From Bacteroidales bacterium (GTDB lineage: Bacteria; Bacteroidota; Bacteroidia; Bacteroidales; UBA12077), in contig JASGMZ010000065.1 in assembly GCA_030156305.1 (NCBI GenBank), forward strand, positions 1-12,825: a DNA stretch of 12,825 nucleotides, read 5' to 3'. A program made the translations under genes and the position numbers. The notes below the pieces were generated by a model that was given only the letters and a program-made list of their open reading frames with translations, searched no databases and was not told where the DNA came from. Of the stretch, positions 1-8,580 are shown one piece after another; position 1 is the stretch's first letter; each line of letters begins with the position of its first letter.

Positions 1-209
1 AATAGAGCCAAAATCATTAAATTTAAAACCTGTTGTTTTTATAAAATGAACCGAGCCATGACAAAATTTTTGACACACACGACAATGATTAAAATGGAGT
101 AAGAATTGTTCGTATCCCAAATGTAACTTATCATGGCGAGCTCCATCTGACCATTAAAATAAAAATTATAAACAGATGAAAATGGCGTTGTTTTTGATGT
201 AAATTTAAT
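1..209. other. Upstream region without a convincing gene
   Basis: I see no convincing complete gene here. One + frame is open from position 2 to a TGA at 47-49 and would read IEPKSLNLKPVVFIK, which could be the last residues of an upstream gene, but it is too short to judge. Another + frame is open from the window edge to a TAA at 100-102 with unconvincing composition. A minus-strand frame at 39-329 runs 120 bp into the kinase gene and looks like chance. I found no good match to the Bacteroidota -33/-7 promoter (TTTG, then TAnnTTTG) and no clear terminator hairpin. The promoter of the kinase gene probably lies here or further upstream, but I cannot place it. Confidence 0.4.
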
Positions 210-3200
210 ATGAATATTATACGTAATAAATATTTTCTCGCCTTCCTGGTTTCGTTGTGTATAGCTATTATTTTTAATTTCAATATCCGTAATAGAGCAA
301 ATGAAACCAAAGAGCTTAAAGATTTTCAAGCGAAAGTATCCAGTAAATTAGAGAAAACAGAGCAATATCTTGATTTGTTAACTGAAGAAATTAAAACCCG
401 AAGTTTTAAAGATTTAATGGCTTCGGCTGATTTAGTTCCTCCCAATTTTTTTGAACAGGAAGGTGTCGTTTTTTTGGGGTATGTGAATGATACACTGCAA
501 TATTGGTCGGATAACTTAGTGCCGGTAGAAAATATTAAGCCACCAAAGAAAATGTTTAACAACCTGGTGCAACTTGATAATGGATGGTATATTTCAAAAC
601 ACAAACAAGTTGACGATTTTAAGATCTTTGGCTTACTATTAATAAAAAACCAGTATTCTTATTCTAACAATTTTATTCATAATGACTTTCATGCATCTTA
701 TGATTTATCTTCAGATTTTGAGATAACTGATAATCCGGATGATGGATATGCAATAAACGACAATGATGGCAATTATTTGTTTTCTTTAACTTTAAACTCA
801 AATTTAGGGTATCAAAATACCTATATTAATTTAGCTTTTGTGTTTTATTTATTTGCTTTGCTCTTTTTCTTTGGTTTTACTTCTTCATTAATTGTTAAAA
901 TTCGTTCTCCCTTAAAGAGACGCATGGTTATATTTCTTGTATCGGGAATTCTAATTGGAATCAGGTTTTTGATGCTAACCTATAAATTCCCTTCTGTGTT
1001 TAATCATTTGGAACTTTTCCAACCTCACCAATTTGCCATCTCCTGGCTTATACCTTCATTAGGAGATTTGCTTTTGCATGCCGTTATTTTATTATTTATT
1101 ATCTGGTTAGCTTATAAAGAAACTACGATAAAATTTTCTCAGAGTAAATTTTCAAAGTATGTATATCTTATTATATCTATTCTTATAACATATGGGTTTT
1201 TCCTTTTGGAACACTTTTTATTTAAAAGTCTTATTTTACATTCAAGTATTTCTTTTGATGTATATCAGTTTTTTGATCTGTCCATTTATAGCCTTATAGG
1301 ATTTGTAATTATTGTTTTACTTTCGTTTAGTTTATTCTTACTCATCGATTGTTTTGCCCGTAATTTACAAAATCATTTTAGCATCAAATCTATTGCTATT
1401 TTTTTCTTTCCATTTATCATTTTTTTGTCTCTGTTCCTTCCTTTTTTAGATTTTAAGTTTGAAATTTTTTCTATTGTATTTTTCGCTTTCTTTTACTTTT
1501 TTATTGTTTATATCCGGATAAAAAAACGGGTATTTTCGTATGCCATTAAAATGTTTTTATTGTTACTTTTTGCGGTATATACAGTAACATTTATAACTAT
1601 TGTTAGTCGGCAAAAAGACCGGGAAACCCGAAAGGTTTTGGTAGTAAACTTAGCGAATGAACACGACCAGGTGGCTGAAATGCTTTTGGAAAGTTTGGAA
1701 ACCGAAATTTTAAAGGATACGGTTATTCGTGATTTGCTAACCTGGCATATACAAAACGAAGGTGCCATTTTAGAGTATCTGCAAATGAATTATTTTAGCG
1801 GATATTTCCGAAAATACGACCTTCAAATTTCGGTATGTAATCCCAATGATGAATTAACTGTTAATTACGAAAACAGCACCGAAATCGTTCATTGTTATTC
1901 TTTTTTTGAAGATTTAATAAAAATAGAAGGGAATAAACTAAAAGGAAGCAACTTTTATTTTCTCGACAATTTAAACGGACGTATAAGTTATTTTGGAAAA
2001 TTAGTGTATAATAAACCGGAATGGAATAGTGAAGTTTCCTTATTTATTGCTTTAGATTCTAAATTAATCAGCCAGGAGTTGGGCTATCCTGAATTATTGC
2101 TCGATCAAAAAATGAGTCGTTCGTCCATATTGGCCAATTATTCGTACGCTAAATATAAAGACAATCAATTAATTACCCGCTCTGGTGAATATTCATATCA
2201 ATTAACCTGCCCTAAAGAGTGGATGTCCAATAAAGAATTTTATTTTACCAGCGATAATAACTTCGAGCATTTAATTTATAAAATCGATGATGAAACCAGT
2301 ATTGTAATCAGTGATACTAAAGTTACTTTTATTGATACGCTGGCATCGTTCTCCTATATTTTTGTGTTTTATTATATTCTTTATACCCTTAGTTTTTTTA
2401 TTATAAGATTTCCGCATAACGTACAAAATTTCCGTTATGATTTTAAAAACAAAATAAAAGTTTCTATGATAGGCTTGCTTTTCTTATCCTTAATTTTAGT
2501 AGGGTCAGGCACACTGGTTTATAATTTTAAGCAATTTGAACGGAACCTGTACGAGAGTATTGGTGAAAAATTACAATCGGTATTGGTAGAAATGGAACAT
2601 AAACTGGGCGGAGAGTATGAGTTAGATGAAGACTATACGGATTATTTAACGTACCTTTTAAATAAATTTTCCAGTGTATTTTATATTGATATTAATTTAT
2701 ATGATACAAATGGAAATCTTTTAGCTTCTTCACGCCCACAAATTTTTGAAAAGGGTTTAATGGGTAAGAAGATGAATGTTGATGCTTATCGCAGTATGGT
2801 TATTCAAAAAATGGGTAAATATATCCATAAAGAACATATTGGTGAATTAACCTATTATTCAGCCTATGTACCTTTTGTAAATGATAACAACGAATTATTG
2901 GCCTATTTAAATTTACCTTATTTTACCAAACAAAGCGCTTTGCGCAAAGAGATTTTTACCATTGTCGTTGCTGTTGTAAATATTTATTTCTTTCTAATTT
3001 TATTATCGATAATTATTGCCATTTTTGTTTCCAATAATATTACCAAACCCTTACAGCTGATTCAGGAAAGATTCCGTGCTATTGATTTGGGTAAAAAAAA
3101 TGAACCCATCCAATATGAGAGTCAGGATGAAATTGGCAGTTTAATTAAAGAATATAACCGGATGGTGAGTGAGCTAACCGAAAATGCCGAGAAACTGGCA

Positions 3201-3887
3201 AAATCGGAGCGCGAATCGGCATGGCGCGAAATGGCCAAACAAATAGCTCACGAAATTAAAAATCCTCTCACTCCGATGAAATTGTCGGTTCAGTACTTAC
3301 AAAAAGCATGGAAAGAAAAAAATCCCGATTTTGACCAACGGATCGAACGATTCTCTAATTCGTTAATTAGCCAAATCAATAATTTATCGAAAATTGCTAC
3401 CGAATTTTCCAATTTTGCCAAAATGCCCCGGGCAAAGGCTCAAAAGGTAAATATTATCCAAAAGCTCGAAGAATCTATCAGCCTGTTCGAAGGTATTCAT
3501 AATGTGAATTTTAATACCCAATACAATAAGGATCATGAACTTTATGTATATGCCGATTTAGAACAAGTGCTTATTGTTTTTAGTAATCTCATTCAAAATG
3601 CGATACAGGCAATTCCTAACGAACGCAAAGGGATTATAACTATTAATGTTGAACAAATTCCTGAATTTGTGAAAATTACTATTGAAGATAATGGAGTTGG
3701 AATACCCGAAGAGTTAAAAGAAAAATTATTTAGGCCCAATTTTACCACCAAATCCAGTGGTATGGGATTAGGGCTTGCCATTGTAAAAAATATTGTGGAA
3801 AACTCCGGTGGATCCATCGGATATGATACTCAAATGAATATAGGAACTTCGTTTTATGTAACTTTTCCTGCTTTTAAACCTGAGTAA
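210..3887 (+). CDS. NtrY-like multi-membrane-spanning sensor histidine kinase
   Basis: Sensor kinase expected to autophosphorylate on His and pass phosphate to a response regulator that is not visible here. ATG 210 is the only ATG after an in-frame TGA at 195-197 and directly precedes the first membrane segment. Seen by eye: membrane segment at about 8-24; extracytoplasmic domain 25-205; eight segments between 206 and 465; a second extracytoplasmic domain 466-710; segments at 711-732 and 749-771; a third, Cache-like extracytoplasmic domain 772-913; segment 914-941; HAMP to about 985. The kinase core is complete: H-box IAHEIKNPLTP with His1014, N-box NLIQNA (Asn1126, Asn1130), G1 DNGVGIP (1160-1166), F-box LFRPNF, and G2 GMGLGL (1184-1189). 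The HEIKNPLTP form matches the NtrY/NtrB type. At 1225 residues it is far longer than usual kinases. Lys/Arg-rich loops fall where the model puts the cytoplasm. The kinase call is firm; signal and partner are unknown. Confidence 0.95.
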   Translation: MNIIRNKYFLAFLVSLCIAIIFNFNIRNRANETKELKDFQAKVSSKLEKTEQYLDLLTEEIKTRSFKDLMASADLVPPNFFEQEGVVFLGYVNDTLQYWSDNLVPVENIKPPKKMFNNLVQLDNGWYISKHKQVDDFKIFGLLLIKNQYSYSNNFIHNDFHASYDLSSDFEITDNPDDGYAINDNDGNYLFSLTLNSNLGYQNTYINLAFVFYLFALLFFFGFTSSLIVKIRSPLKRRMVIFLVSGILIGIRFLMLTYKFPSVFNHLELFQPHQFAISWLIPSLGDLLLHAVILLFIIWLAYKETTIKFSQSKFSKYVYLIISILITYGFFLLEHFLFKSLILHSSISFDVYQFFDLSIYSLIGFVIIVLLSFSLFLLIDCFARNLQNHFSIKSIAIFFFPFIIFLSLFLPFLDFKFEIFSIVFFAFFYFFIVYIRIKKRVFSYAIKMFLLLLFAVYTVTFITIVSRQKDRETRKVLVVNLANEHDQVAEMLLESLETEILKDTVIRDLLTWHIQNEGAILEYLQMNYFSGYFRKYDLQISVCNPNDELTVNYENSTEIVHCYSFFEDLIKIEGNKLKGSNFYFLDNLNGRISYFGKLVYNKPEWNSEVSLFIALDSKLISQELGYPELLLDQKMSRSSILANYSYAKYKDNQLITRSGEYSYQLTCPKEWMSNKEFYFTSDNNFEHLIYKIDDETSIVISDTKVTFIDTLASFSYIFVFYYILYTLSFFIIRFPHNVQNFRYDFKNKIKVSMIGLLFLSLILVGSGTLVYNFKQFERNLYESIGEKLQSVLVEMEHKLGGEYELDEDYTDYLTYLLNKFSSVFYIDINLYDTNGNLLASSRPQIFEKGLMGKKMNVDAYRSMVIQKMGKYIHKEHIGELTYYSAYVPFVNDNNELLAYLNLPYFTKQSALRKEIFTIVVAVVNIYFFLILLSIIIAIFVSNNITKPLQLIQERFRAIDLGKKNEPIQYESQDEIGSLIKEYNRMVSELTENAEKLAKSERESAWREMAKQIAHEIKNPLTPMKLSVQYLQKAWKEKNPDFDQRIERFSNSLISQINNLSKIATEFSNFAKMPRAKAQKVNIIQKLEESISLFEGIHNVNFNTQYNKDHELYVYADLEQVLIVFSNLIQNAIQAIPNERKGIITINVEQIPEFVKITIEDNGVGIPEELKEKLFRPNFTTKSSGMGLGLAIVKNIVENSGGSIGYDTQMNIGTSFYVTFPAFKPE

Positions 3888-3958
3888 ATTTTGTTTATTA
3901 AAGTTATATTTTACGTATTTATTTGATAAAAAGTTTTAACAATCTTATAAAATATTTA

Positions 3959-3966
3959 TATATTTG
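3959..3966 (+). promoter_or_regulatory. Candidate Bacteroidota -7 promoter element for the surface-protein operon
   Basis: TATATTTG matches the Bacteroidota -7 consensus TAnnTTTG exactly. A start of transcription a few bases downstream (about 3972) would leave a leader of about 27 bases before the TTG start at 4000. The -33 element is weak: a T-rich GTTTT at about 3933-3937 sits at acceptable spacing, while the only good TTTG (3922-3925) is too far away. This AT-rich gap could give such a match by chance, so the call is tentative. It is the only plausible promoter seen ahead of the five-gene run. Confidence 0.4.
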
Positions 3967-3999
3967 TTATAGTTAGGTGAGTTTTAAAAAAATCAGGTT

Positions 4000-6900
4000 T
4001 TGAATCAGAAACATTTTTTCATTATACTCTTTTCTTTTTTTACGGTTTTTTTAACCGAATTATATGCACAACCCGAGATATCGGGAGTTATTAATGCTTA
4101 TTCGAAAGTAGATTCCATTTTTTCCTCCAAAGACACCCTACTGGTTGACGATCCCACTCTCTTTTCTGCAGGTGATACGGTAATGGTATACCAGGCTAAA
4201 GGGGCCGATGTTTGGCTTGAAAATAATAACTGGGAATCCATAGGAAGTATTTACGAATTTTATAAAATTTATTCATCCGGGAAATATGAAATTATTATTA
4301 TTGACCAGGTGATTGAGGCGGAACAGAAGGTTGTGCTGAGGGTTGCCCTGGCCAATCCTTACGATGTGGAAGGACTGGTTCAGTTAATCCGTGTTCCCTC
4401 CTACAGCAATGTGAGGGTTACCGGTACCCTTACCTGCGATCCCTGGGATGGGGAAAAAGGGGGTGTGTTGGTGCTGTTTGCCAACGATACCATCTACCTG
4501 GAAGCCGACATTGATGTGTCGGAAAAAGGGTTTCGTGGTGCCGAACCCGTTTTAAGTAATGGTGTCTGTGCTTCGAGCGATTCTGCTTATTTTTATCAAT
4601 ATGTTTTTCCGGAGTCTTCGGATAGCGTTGGAAGAAAGGGTGAAGGGGTGGTTAAATATAATCCGCTTTATGCCAAAGGACTTAGCCGCTGGGGAAATGC
4701 CGGTGGAGGTGGCAATGCCCGTTTTTCCGGTGGAGGCGGTGGTGGTAACGGTGCATCGGGAGGAAATGGAGGTAAAGAAGATACCATCACCTGTGGCCCT
4801 TCTCCCGCTTATTTAAATGAAACGGGTGATGACCCCTGGGAAGGTCTGGGAGGTTTAAAGGGACAGGGAATGTCTTTTTTTGTTAATGATTCAACTATCT
4901 ATATGGGTGGAGGCGGTGGAGCCGGAACATATACTTCAGATTTGTTTGCAACCCAGGGAGGAACCGGAGGAGGTATCGTAATTATTATCGGTAAATTTTT
5001 GGTGGTGAATAATCACGAGATATTTGCTGATGGAGAAGATATTACTGAAGTTGCTACGGCTTCAGGAGCAGGAGGAGGTGCCGGAGGAACTATCGTTTTT
5101 GATGTGGATTCTGTACAGGGGCAGATAGATTTATGGGTCAGCGGTGGCGATGGTGGAGATACCGAAGGCGCAAACCTTTCCGGCCCTGGAGGAGGGGGTG
5201 GAGCTGGTGTAATATTTCATGGCCGGTATTATAATAGTACAAATGTTGTATATCATCATGGGTTATTTGGTACTGCAGGATCTGTAACCGATCAATCTTC
5301 TAAGGGATCCTACGGAGCAACTGATGGGAATGGTGGTTTTAATAGAATAATCACAAAACTCCCCCTTACCGGATTTTTGTTTAATTCCATCAGCGAAAGT
5401 CAGGCCGTATGCTCAGGCGATACTCCTAACCTGATATCCGGTTCTAATCCCCGGGGTGGTGATGGCACCTTTACCTATTCATGGGAACAAAGCTCCGATG
5501 GCACCAGCTGGGAATCCATTGATTCAGCAACCCAAATAGATTTACAACCCGGGCCACTATCCGATACCATCTATTACCGTCGTATTGTTGAATCGGCAGG
5601 CATTGTTGATATTAGTGCCCCCATAAAAATTGTGGTGCACGAATGGATTGTTGGAAACCTGATTTTTCCTGACGATACGGTGTCCTGTATTGGAAATATA
5701 GCCGATACCATTACCGGTACAACCGTTGAAATGGGAGGCGATGGATTTTATAATTATTACTGGCAGTCCAGTTTTGACCTGAACAGCTGGAATCCCGTCG
5801 ATCAGCTAAACGATACCATTTGCCTGCCCGGAGAGGTGTTAGATACTACTTTTATCCGCCGGGTGGTTCAATCGGGAGCCTGTATTGATACCAGCCGCGA
5901 GGTGCAAATTATTGGACTCCCTCAAATTGAGAATAATACTATTTACGGCCATCAGGAAATATGTTTTGGCCAAAAACCCGAAGAAATTACTGGAGATAAT
6001 CCAACCGGGGGATTAATGATTCAGGATTCTATTAAAATCACCTGGCAGAAAAAACTTGAAGGCCAAAGCTGGGAAAGTATTGAGGATTCATCCCGATTGA
6101 ATTTTGCTCCGCCAAACCTTGTAGAAACTACTTATTACAGGCGTATTGTGGAGTCAGACGATTGTATGGATATCAGCGACTCGGTAAAAATTAATGTATT
6201 GCCTCTAATTGATAATAATATAATTACCAATAACTCTACCATTTATACATGCTATCATACCGAGCCTGAATTATTAACCGCCAAAGTGCCTGAAGGTGGA
6301 GATAACGAGTATCATTACCAGTGGATTATAAGCACCGACGGGACCTTGTGGACAGATATTACAGAAAGCGGGCAGGACAAAGATTTCCAGTCGCAGGCAC
6401 TCACCGAACAAACTTTTTTCCGGCGTATTGTCCGTTCCGGACAGGATAATTGTTGTGTGGATACCAGCAATACCATTACCGTAAATATTCATCCGTTACC
6501 TGTTGCAGCCATTGATAATTTTGAAGATACCATTTGCAGTGGTGGTGAAGTAATCCTTCATTTTAATATCACTACCGGGCAGACTCCTTATACCCTTGTT
6601 TTTTCTGATGGAAATGATGTAACAAACATTAATAATATCGATGCATCAGAAAAAGATTATGTAGTTCATCCAACGACATCCAATGAGAGCGAATGGTTTA
6701 ACTATACCCTCAATGAAGTTTCCGATGCCAATGGTTGTTTCGCTACTGATATGTCGGGGCTTACTAAAATTCTTGCCTACGGGTGGCCGCAATCTAATGC
6801 AGGTTCTTCGACTGATGTTTGTGATTTAACACATCAGATGAATGCTTTGTCAACGCTGGGCGAAGGGATATGGAGCCAGCTTGAGGGAGATGGAAATACA

Positions 6901-7599
6901 ACTTTTGAAGACCCTGCGCTACCTACATCCAATATATCCGTTGATACGGCTGGAGAATACACCTATCAGTGGAAAGAGATCAACTGGAAATGTGCTGATT
7001 CTGCCACCGTTGATATAATTTTATATCAAAGCCCTTATGATGTAGATGCAGGGACCGATACATCCTTATTTTTTACCCGTGAATATGAACTGAAAGGGTC
7101 ATATATTAATCCGGACAATGTTCGCGAATTAATTTCAACCTGGAGCCTTGAAAAAGGGTCTGGATCAATTATAAACCCGAATGATACGGTTACCCTTATC
7201 GAACAGCTGATTGATGAGAACCAATCGGGGATCAGGGTATTATGGACTGTTGAAAAAGGAGTATGCGATATCATTATCGATTCGGTAAATATTACCTTAA
7301 ATCCCATATTTACCCCTACCGGATTTACTCCTAACGGAGACGGAGTGAACGATTACCTGCAATTTACCGGAATCGAATTTGCCGACGAAAACAAACTGGT
7401 AATCTTTAACCGATGGGGAACAGAAGTATTTAGCCGAAAAAACTTTTCCAACAATCCGGGATGGGATGGGAAAAATGAAAAAGGATACGATTTACCTGAT
7501 GACACCTATTATTATATTTTAACGGTGGTGTATTATGACCAGAGAAACAATAGAATCACAGATACCCATAAAGGGTTTATTGTTATTAAAAGACGTTAA
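4000..7599 (+). CDS. Secreted T9SS cargo: Gly-rich / Ig-like repeat surface protein with gliding-motility-type (type B) C-terminal domain
   Basis: Predicted cell-surface protein, exported by Sec and then by the type IX secretion system. The start is TTG at 4000: an in-frame TAA at 3985-3987 excludes anything longer, and a signal peptide follows at once, with cleavage likely after LYA and before Gln24. Order of parts: beta-rich N-terminal region (24-230); glycine-rich region (about 235-405) with GGV/GGI-type strand motifs; four Ig-like repeats (about 463-832); three more divergent beta-sandwich-like segments (836 to about 1100); and a C-terminal domain (1105-1199). That last domain begins FTPTGFTPNGDGVNDYLQF, then shows IFNRWGTEVF, WDGKN and LPDDTYYYIL, the hallmarks of the gliding motility-associated (CHU_C / TIGR04131) type B sorting domain. 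In SprB-like systems such cargo needs a PorP/SprF partner, and one is encoded next. Adhesin function is inferred from architecture; the ligand is unknown. No catalytic domain was seen. Confidence 0.92.
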   Translation: MNQKHFFIILFSFFTVFLTELYAQPEISGVINAYSKVDSIFSSKDTLLVDDPTLFSAGDTVMVYQAKGADVWLENNNWESIGSIYEFYKIYSSGKYEIIIIDQVIEAEQKVVLRVALANPYDVEGLVQLIRVPSYSNVRVTGTLTCDPWDGEKGGVLVLFANDTIYLEADIDVSEKGFRGAEPVLSNGVCASSDSAYFYQYVFPESSDSVGRKGEGVVKYNPLYAKGLSRWGNAGGGGNARFSGGGGGGNGASGGNGGKEDTITCGPSPAYLNETGDDPWEGLGGLKGQGMSFFVNDSTIYMGGGGGAGTYTSDLFATQGGTGGGIVIIIGKFLVVNNHEIFADGEDITEVATASGAGGGAGGTIVFDVDSVQGQIDLWVSGGDGGDTEGANLSGPGGGGGAGVIFHGRYYNSTNVVYHHGLFGTAGSVTDQSSKGSYGATDGNGGFNRIITKLPLTGFLFNSISESQAVCSGDTPNLISGSNPRGGDGTFTYSWEQSSDGTSWESIDSATQIDLQPGPLSDTIYYRRIVESAGIVDISAPIKIVVHEWIVGNLIFPDDTVSCIGNIADTITGTTVEMGGDGFYNYYWQSSFDLNSWNPVDQLNDTICLPGEVLDTTFIRRVVQSGACIDTSREVQIIGLPQIENNTIYGHQEICFGQKPEEITGDNPTGGLMIQDSIKITWQKKLEGQSWESIEDSSRLNFAPPNLVETTYYRRIVESDDCMDISDSVKINVLPLIDNNIITNNSTIYTCYHTEPELLTAKVPEGGDNEYHYQWIISTDGTLWTDITESGQDKDFQSQALTEQTFFRRIVRSGQDNCCVDTSNTITVNIHPLPVAAIDNFEDTICSGGEVILHFNITTGQTPYTLVFSDGNDVTNINNIDASEKDYVVHPTTSNESEWFNYTLNEVSDANGCFATDMSGLTKILAYGWPQSNAGSSTDVCDLTHQMNALSTLGEGIWSQLEGDGNTTFEDPALPTSNISVDTAGEYTYQWKEINWKCADSATVDIILYQSPYDVDAGTDTSLFFTREYELKGSYINPDNVRELISTWSLEKGSGSIINPNDTVTLIEQLIDENQSGIRVLWTVEKGVCDIIIDSVNITLNPIFTPTGFTPNGDGVNDYLQFTGIEFADENKLVIFNRWGTEVFSRKNFSNNPGWDGKNEKGYDLPDDTYYYILTVVYYDQRNNRITDTHKGFIVIKRR
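4702..5214 (+). repeat. Glycine-rich region inside the surface protein
   Basis: Residues 235-405 contain runs of Gly with Ala, Asn and Ser (for example GGGGNARFSGGGGGG), separated by short hydrophobic strand pairs. GGGIVIIIG (323-330) and GGTIVFDV (362-369) are two copies of one motif, and GGVLVLFAND (154-163) is an earlier copy outside the Gly-dense part. Each is followed by a stretch ending in another Gly-rich turn. This regular alternation suggests a beta-solenoid or beta-roll surface stalk; the fold is inferred, the periodicity is seen. Confidence 0.7.
5386..6495 (+). repeat. Four tandem Ig-like repeats of about 85-95 residues in the surface protein
   Basis: Four successive units start at about residues 463, 551, 645 and 738. 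Each has a Cys-containing first strand (VCSGD, SCIGN, ICFGQ, TCYHT), a central W with a following S-W or L-W about ten residues later (YSWEQSSDGTSWESI, YYWQSSFDLNSW, ITWQKKLEGQSWESI, YQWIISTDGTLWTDI), and a late strand of the form (Y/F)-(Y/F/I)-R-R-(I/V)-V-(E/Q/R)-S. Repeats 2-4 carry a second Cys just after that strand (C628, C722, C818/C819), which could form a disulfide; repeat 1 has Ile there. They resemble the PKD/Ig-like units common in large Bacteroidota surface proteins. Confidence 0.8.
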
Positions 7600-8579
7600 T
7601 GAAGCAATATTTTGTTTTACATATAATTTTTTTGTTGGGATTTATTCTGATTTCATTATTATCTTTTTCTCAGGATAATGATTTAGATAATGGATTAAAT
7701 GATGATTTGTTAATAGGCCAACGCTATGAACCTGTATATAGCCAGTATGAAGTCAATGGATTAGCCATAAATCCTGCCTATACCGGAAGCCGAGAATGTT
7801 TCAGTAATATTATTTTATACCGGAATCAATGGATGGGCTTTGAAGGAGCGCCTGTTACCCAAACCTTAAGCAGTCATGCTCCTTTTAAGGATGAAAAGAA
7901 TGCTGCCGGGTTATTTCTTTTCCATGAAAAAATCGGTGTTACCGATTACTATGAAATTTATGGAAATTATGCTTTCCGGTTTAAGTTGGGAACAGGTAAG
8001 CTTTCGTTGGGATTAAAAGCCGGAGCTACTTTTTACCAGGGAAATTTTGCGGATATCAGTGCCAATCCCCAAGGAGTTAATAATGACATGTATTTGGAAA
8101 ATGAATCAGAGATTCTCCCCAATTTTGGGGTAGGCGTTTATTATTACAATGATCGTTTTTTTGCCGGTGCATCCATCCCCAAACTATTATCCTATAAGTA
8201 CAGAGCCAGCGACAAAGTGATGCAATCCGATCCGGAAAATTATGATTTTTTGGTGTCTGCCGGTGTGCTTATCGGAAATTCCGAACGGATTAAGTTTAAA
8301 CCATCCTTTTTGTTACGCTATCGTTTAAATAATACTTTTCGGATAGATGCCGGGGGTAGTTTTATTTTTGCTAATGTATTGTGGTTTGGTGGTTCTTATA
8401 GATATAATAATGAGGTCGTGATTACCGCTGAATACCAGATTAATGAGCAAATTCGCCTCGGTGGTGCCTATGATATGTCATTAGGTGAACTGGCCGGACG
8501 AACAAAAGGATCAATGGAATTTATTTTACGTTACGATTTTAAATATAGAATTAGAGCGGTAAGCCCGAGATATTTTTAA
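7599..8579 (+). CDS. PorP/SprF-family type IX secretion outer-membrane protein
   Basis: Predicted outer-membrane beta-barrel of the PorP/SprF family (TIGR03519), which helps type B cargo cross or attach to the outer membrane. Its ATG overlaps the stop of the surface-protein gene by one base (TAATG), so translation is probably coupled. The signal peptide ends LSFS before Gln25. The family signature follows: PVYSQYEVNGLAINPAYTGS (about 46-64), then YRNQWMGFEGAPVTQTL (74-90), then HEKIGVTDYYEIYGNYAFRF. The rest alternates aromatic and polar residues as in barrel strands, and the protein ends in an aromatic residue (SPRYF), as outer-membrane proteins often do. At 326 residues the length is normal for the family. 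It is most likely a paralogue dedicated to the upstream cargo rather than the core PorP, because core T9SS genes are absent here. Family assignment is firm; the cargo partnership is inferred from adjacency. Confidence 0.95.
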   Translation: MKQYFVLHIIFLLGFILISLLSFSQDNDLDNGLNDDLLIGQRYEPVYSQYEVNGLAINPAYTGSRECFSNIILYRNQWMGFEGAPVTQTLSSHAPFKDEKNAAGLFLFHEKIGVTDYYEIYGNYAFRFKLGTGKLSLGLKAGATFYQGNFADISANPQGVNNDMYLENESEILPNFGVGVYYYNDRFFAGASIPKLLSYKYRASDKVMQSDPENYDFLVSAGVLIGNSERIKFKPSFLLRYRLNNTFRIDAGGSFIFANVLWFGGSYRYNNEVVITAEYQINEQIRLGGAYDMSLGELAGRTKGSMEFILRYDFKYRIRAVSPRYF

Positions 8580-8580
8580 G

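Noticed and set aside
51..146. Inverted copies of GCCATGA (55-61) and TCATGGC (131-137), plus an imperfect palindrome around GAGCTC
   Set aside because: The arms are seven bases with a loop of about 69 bases, and the palindrome is broken by an inserted base; neither makes a credible terminator or operator.
39..329. Minus-strand frame of 96 codons at the left end
   Set aside because: It overlaps the well-supported kinase gene by 120 bp and shows no motif or signal peptide, so it is most likely chance in AT-rich DNA.
3888..3960. Terminator after the kinase gene
   Set aside because: The gap is AT-rich with T tracts, but I found no GC-containing stem of useful length.
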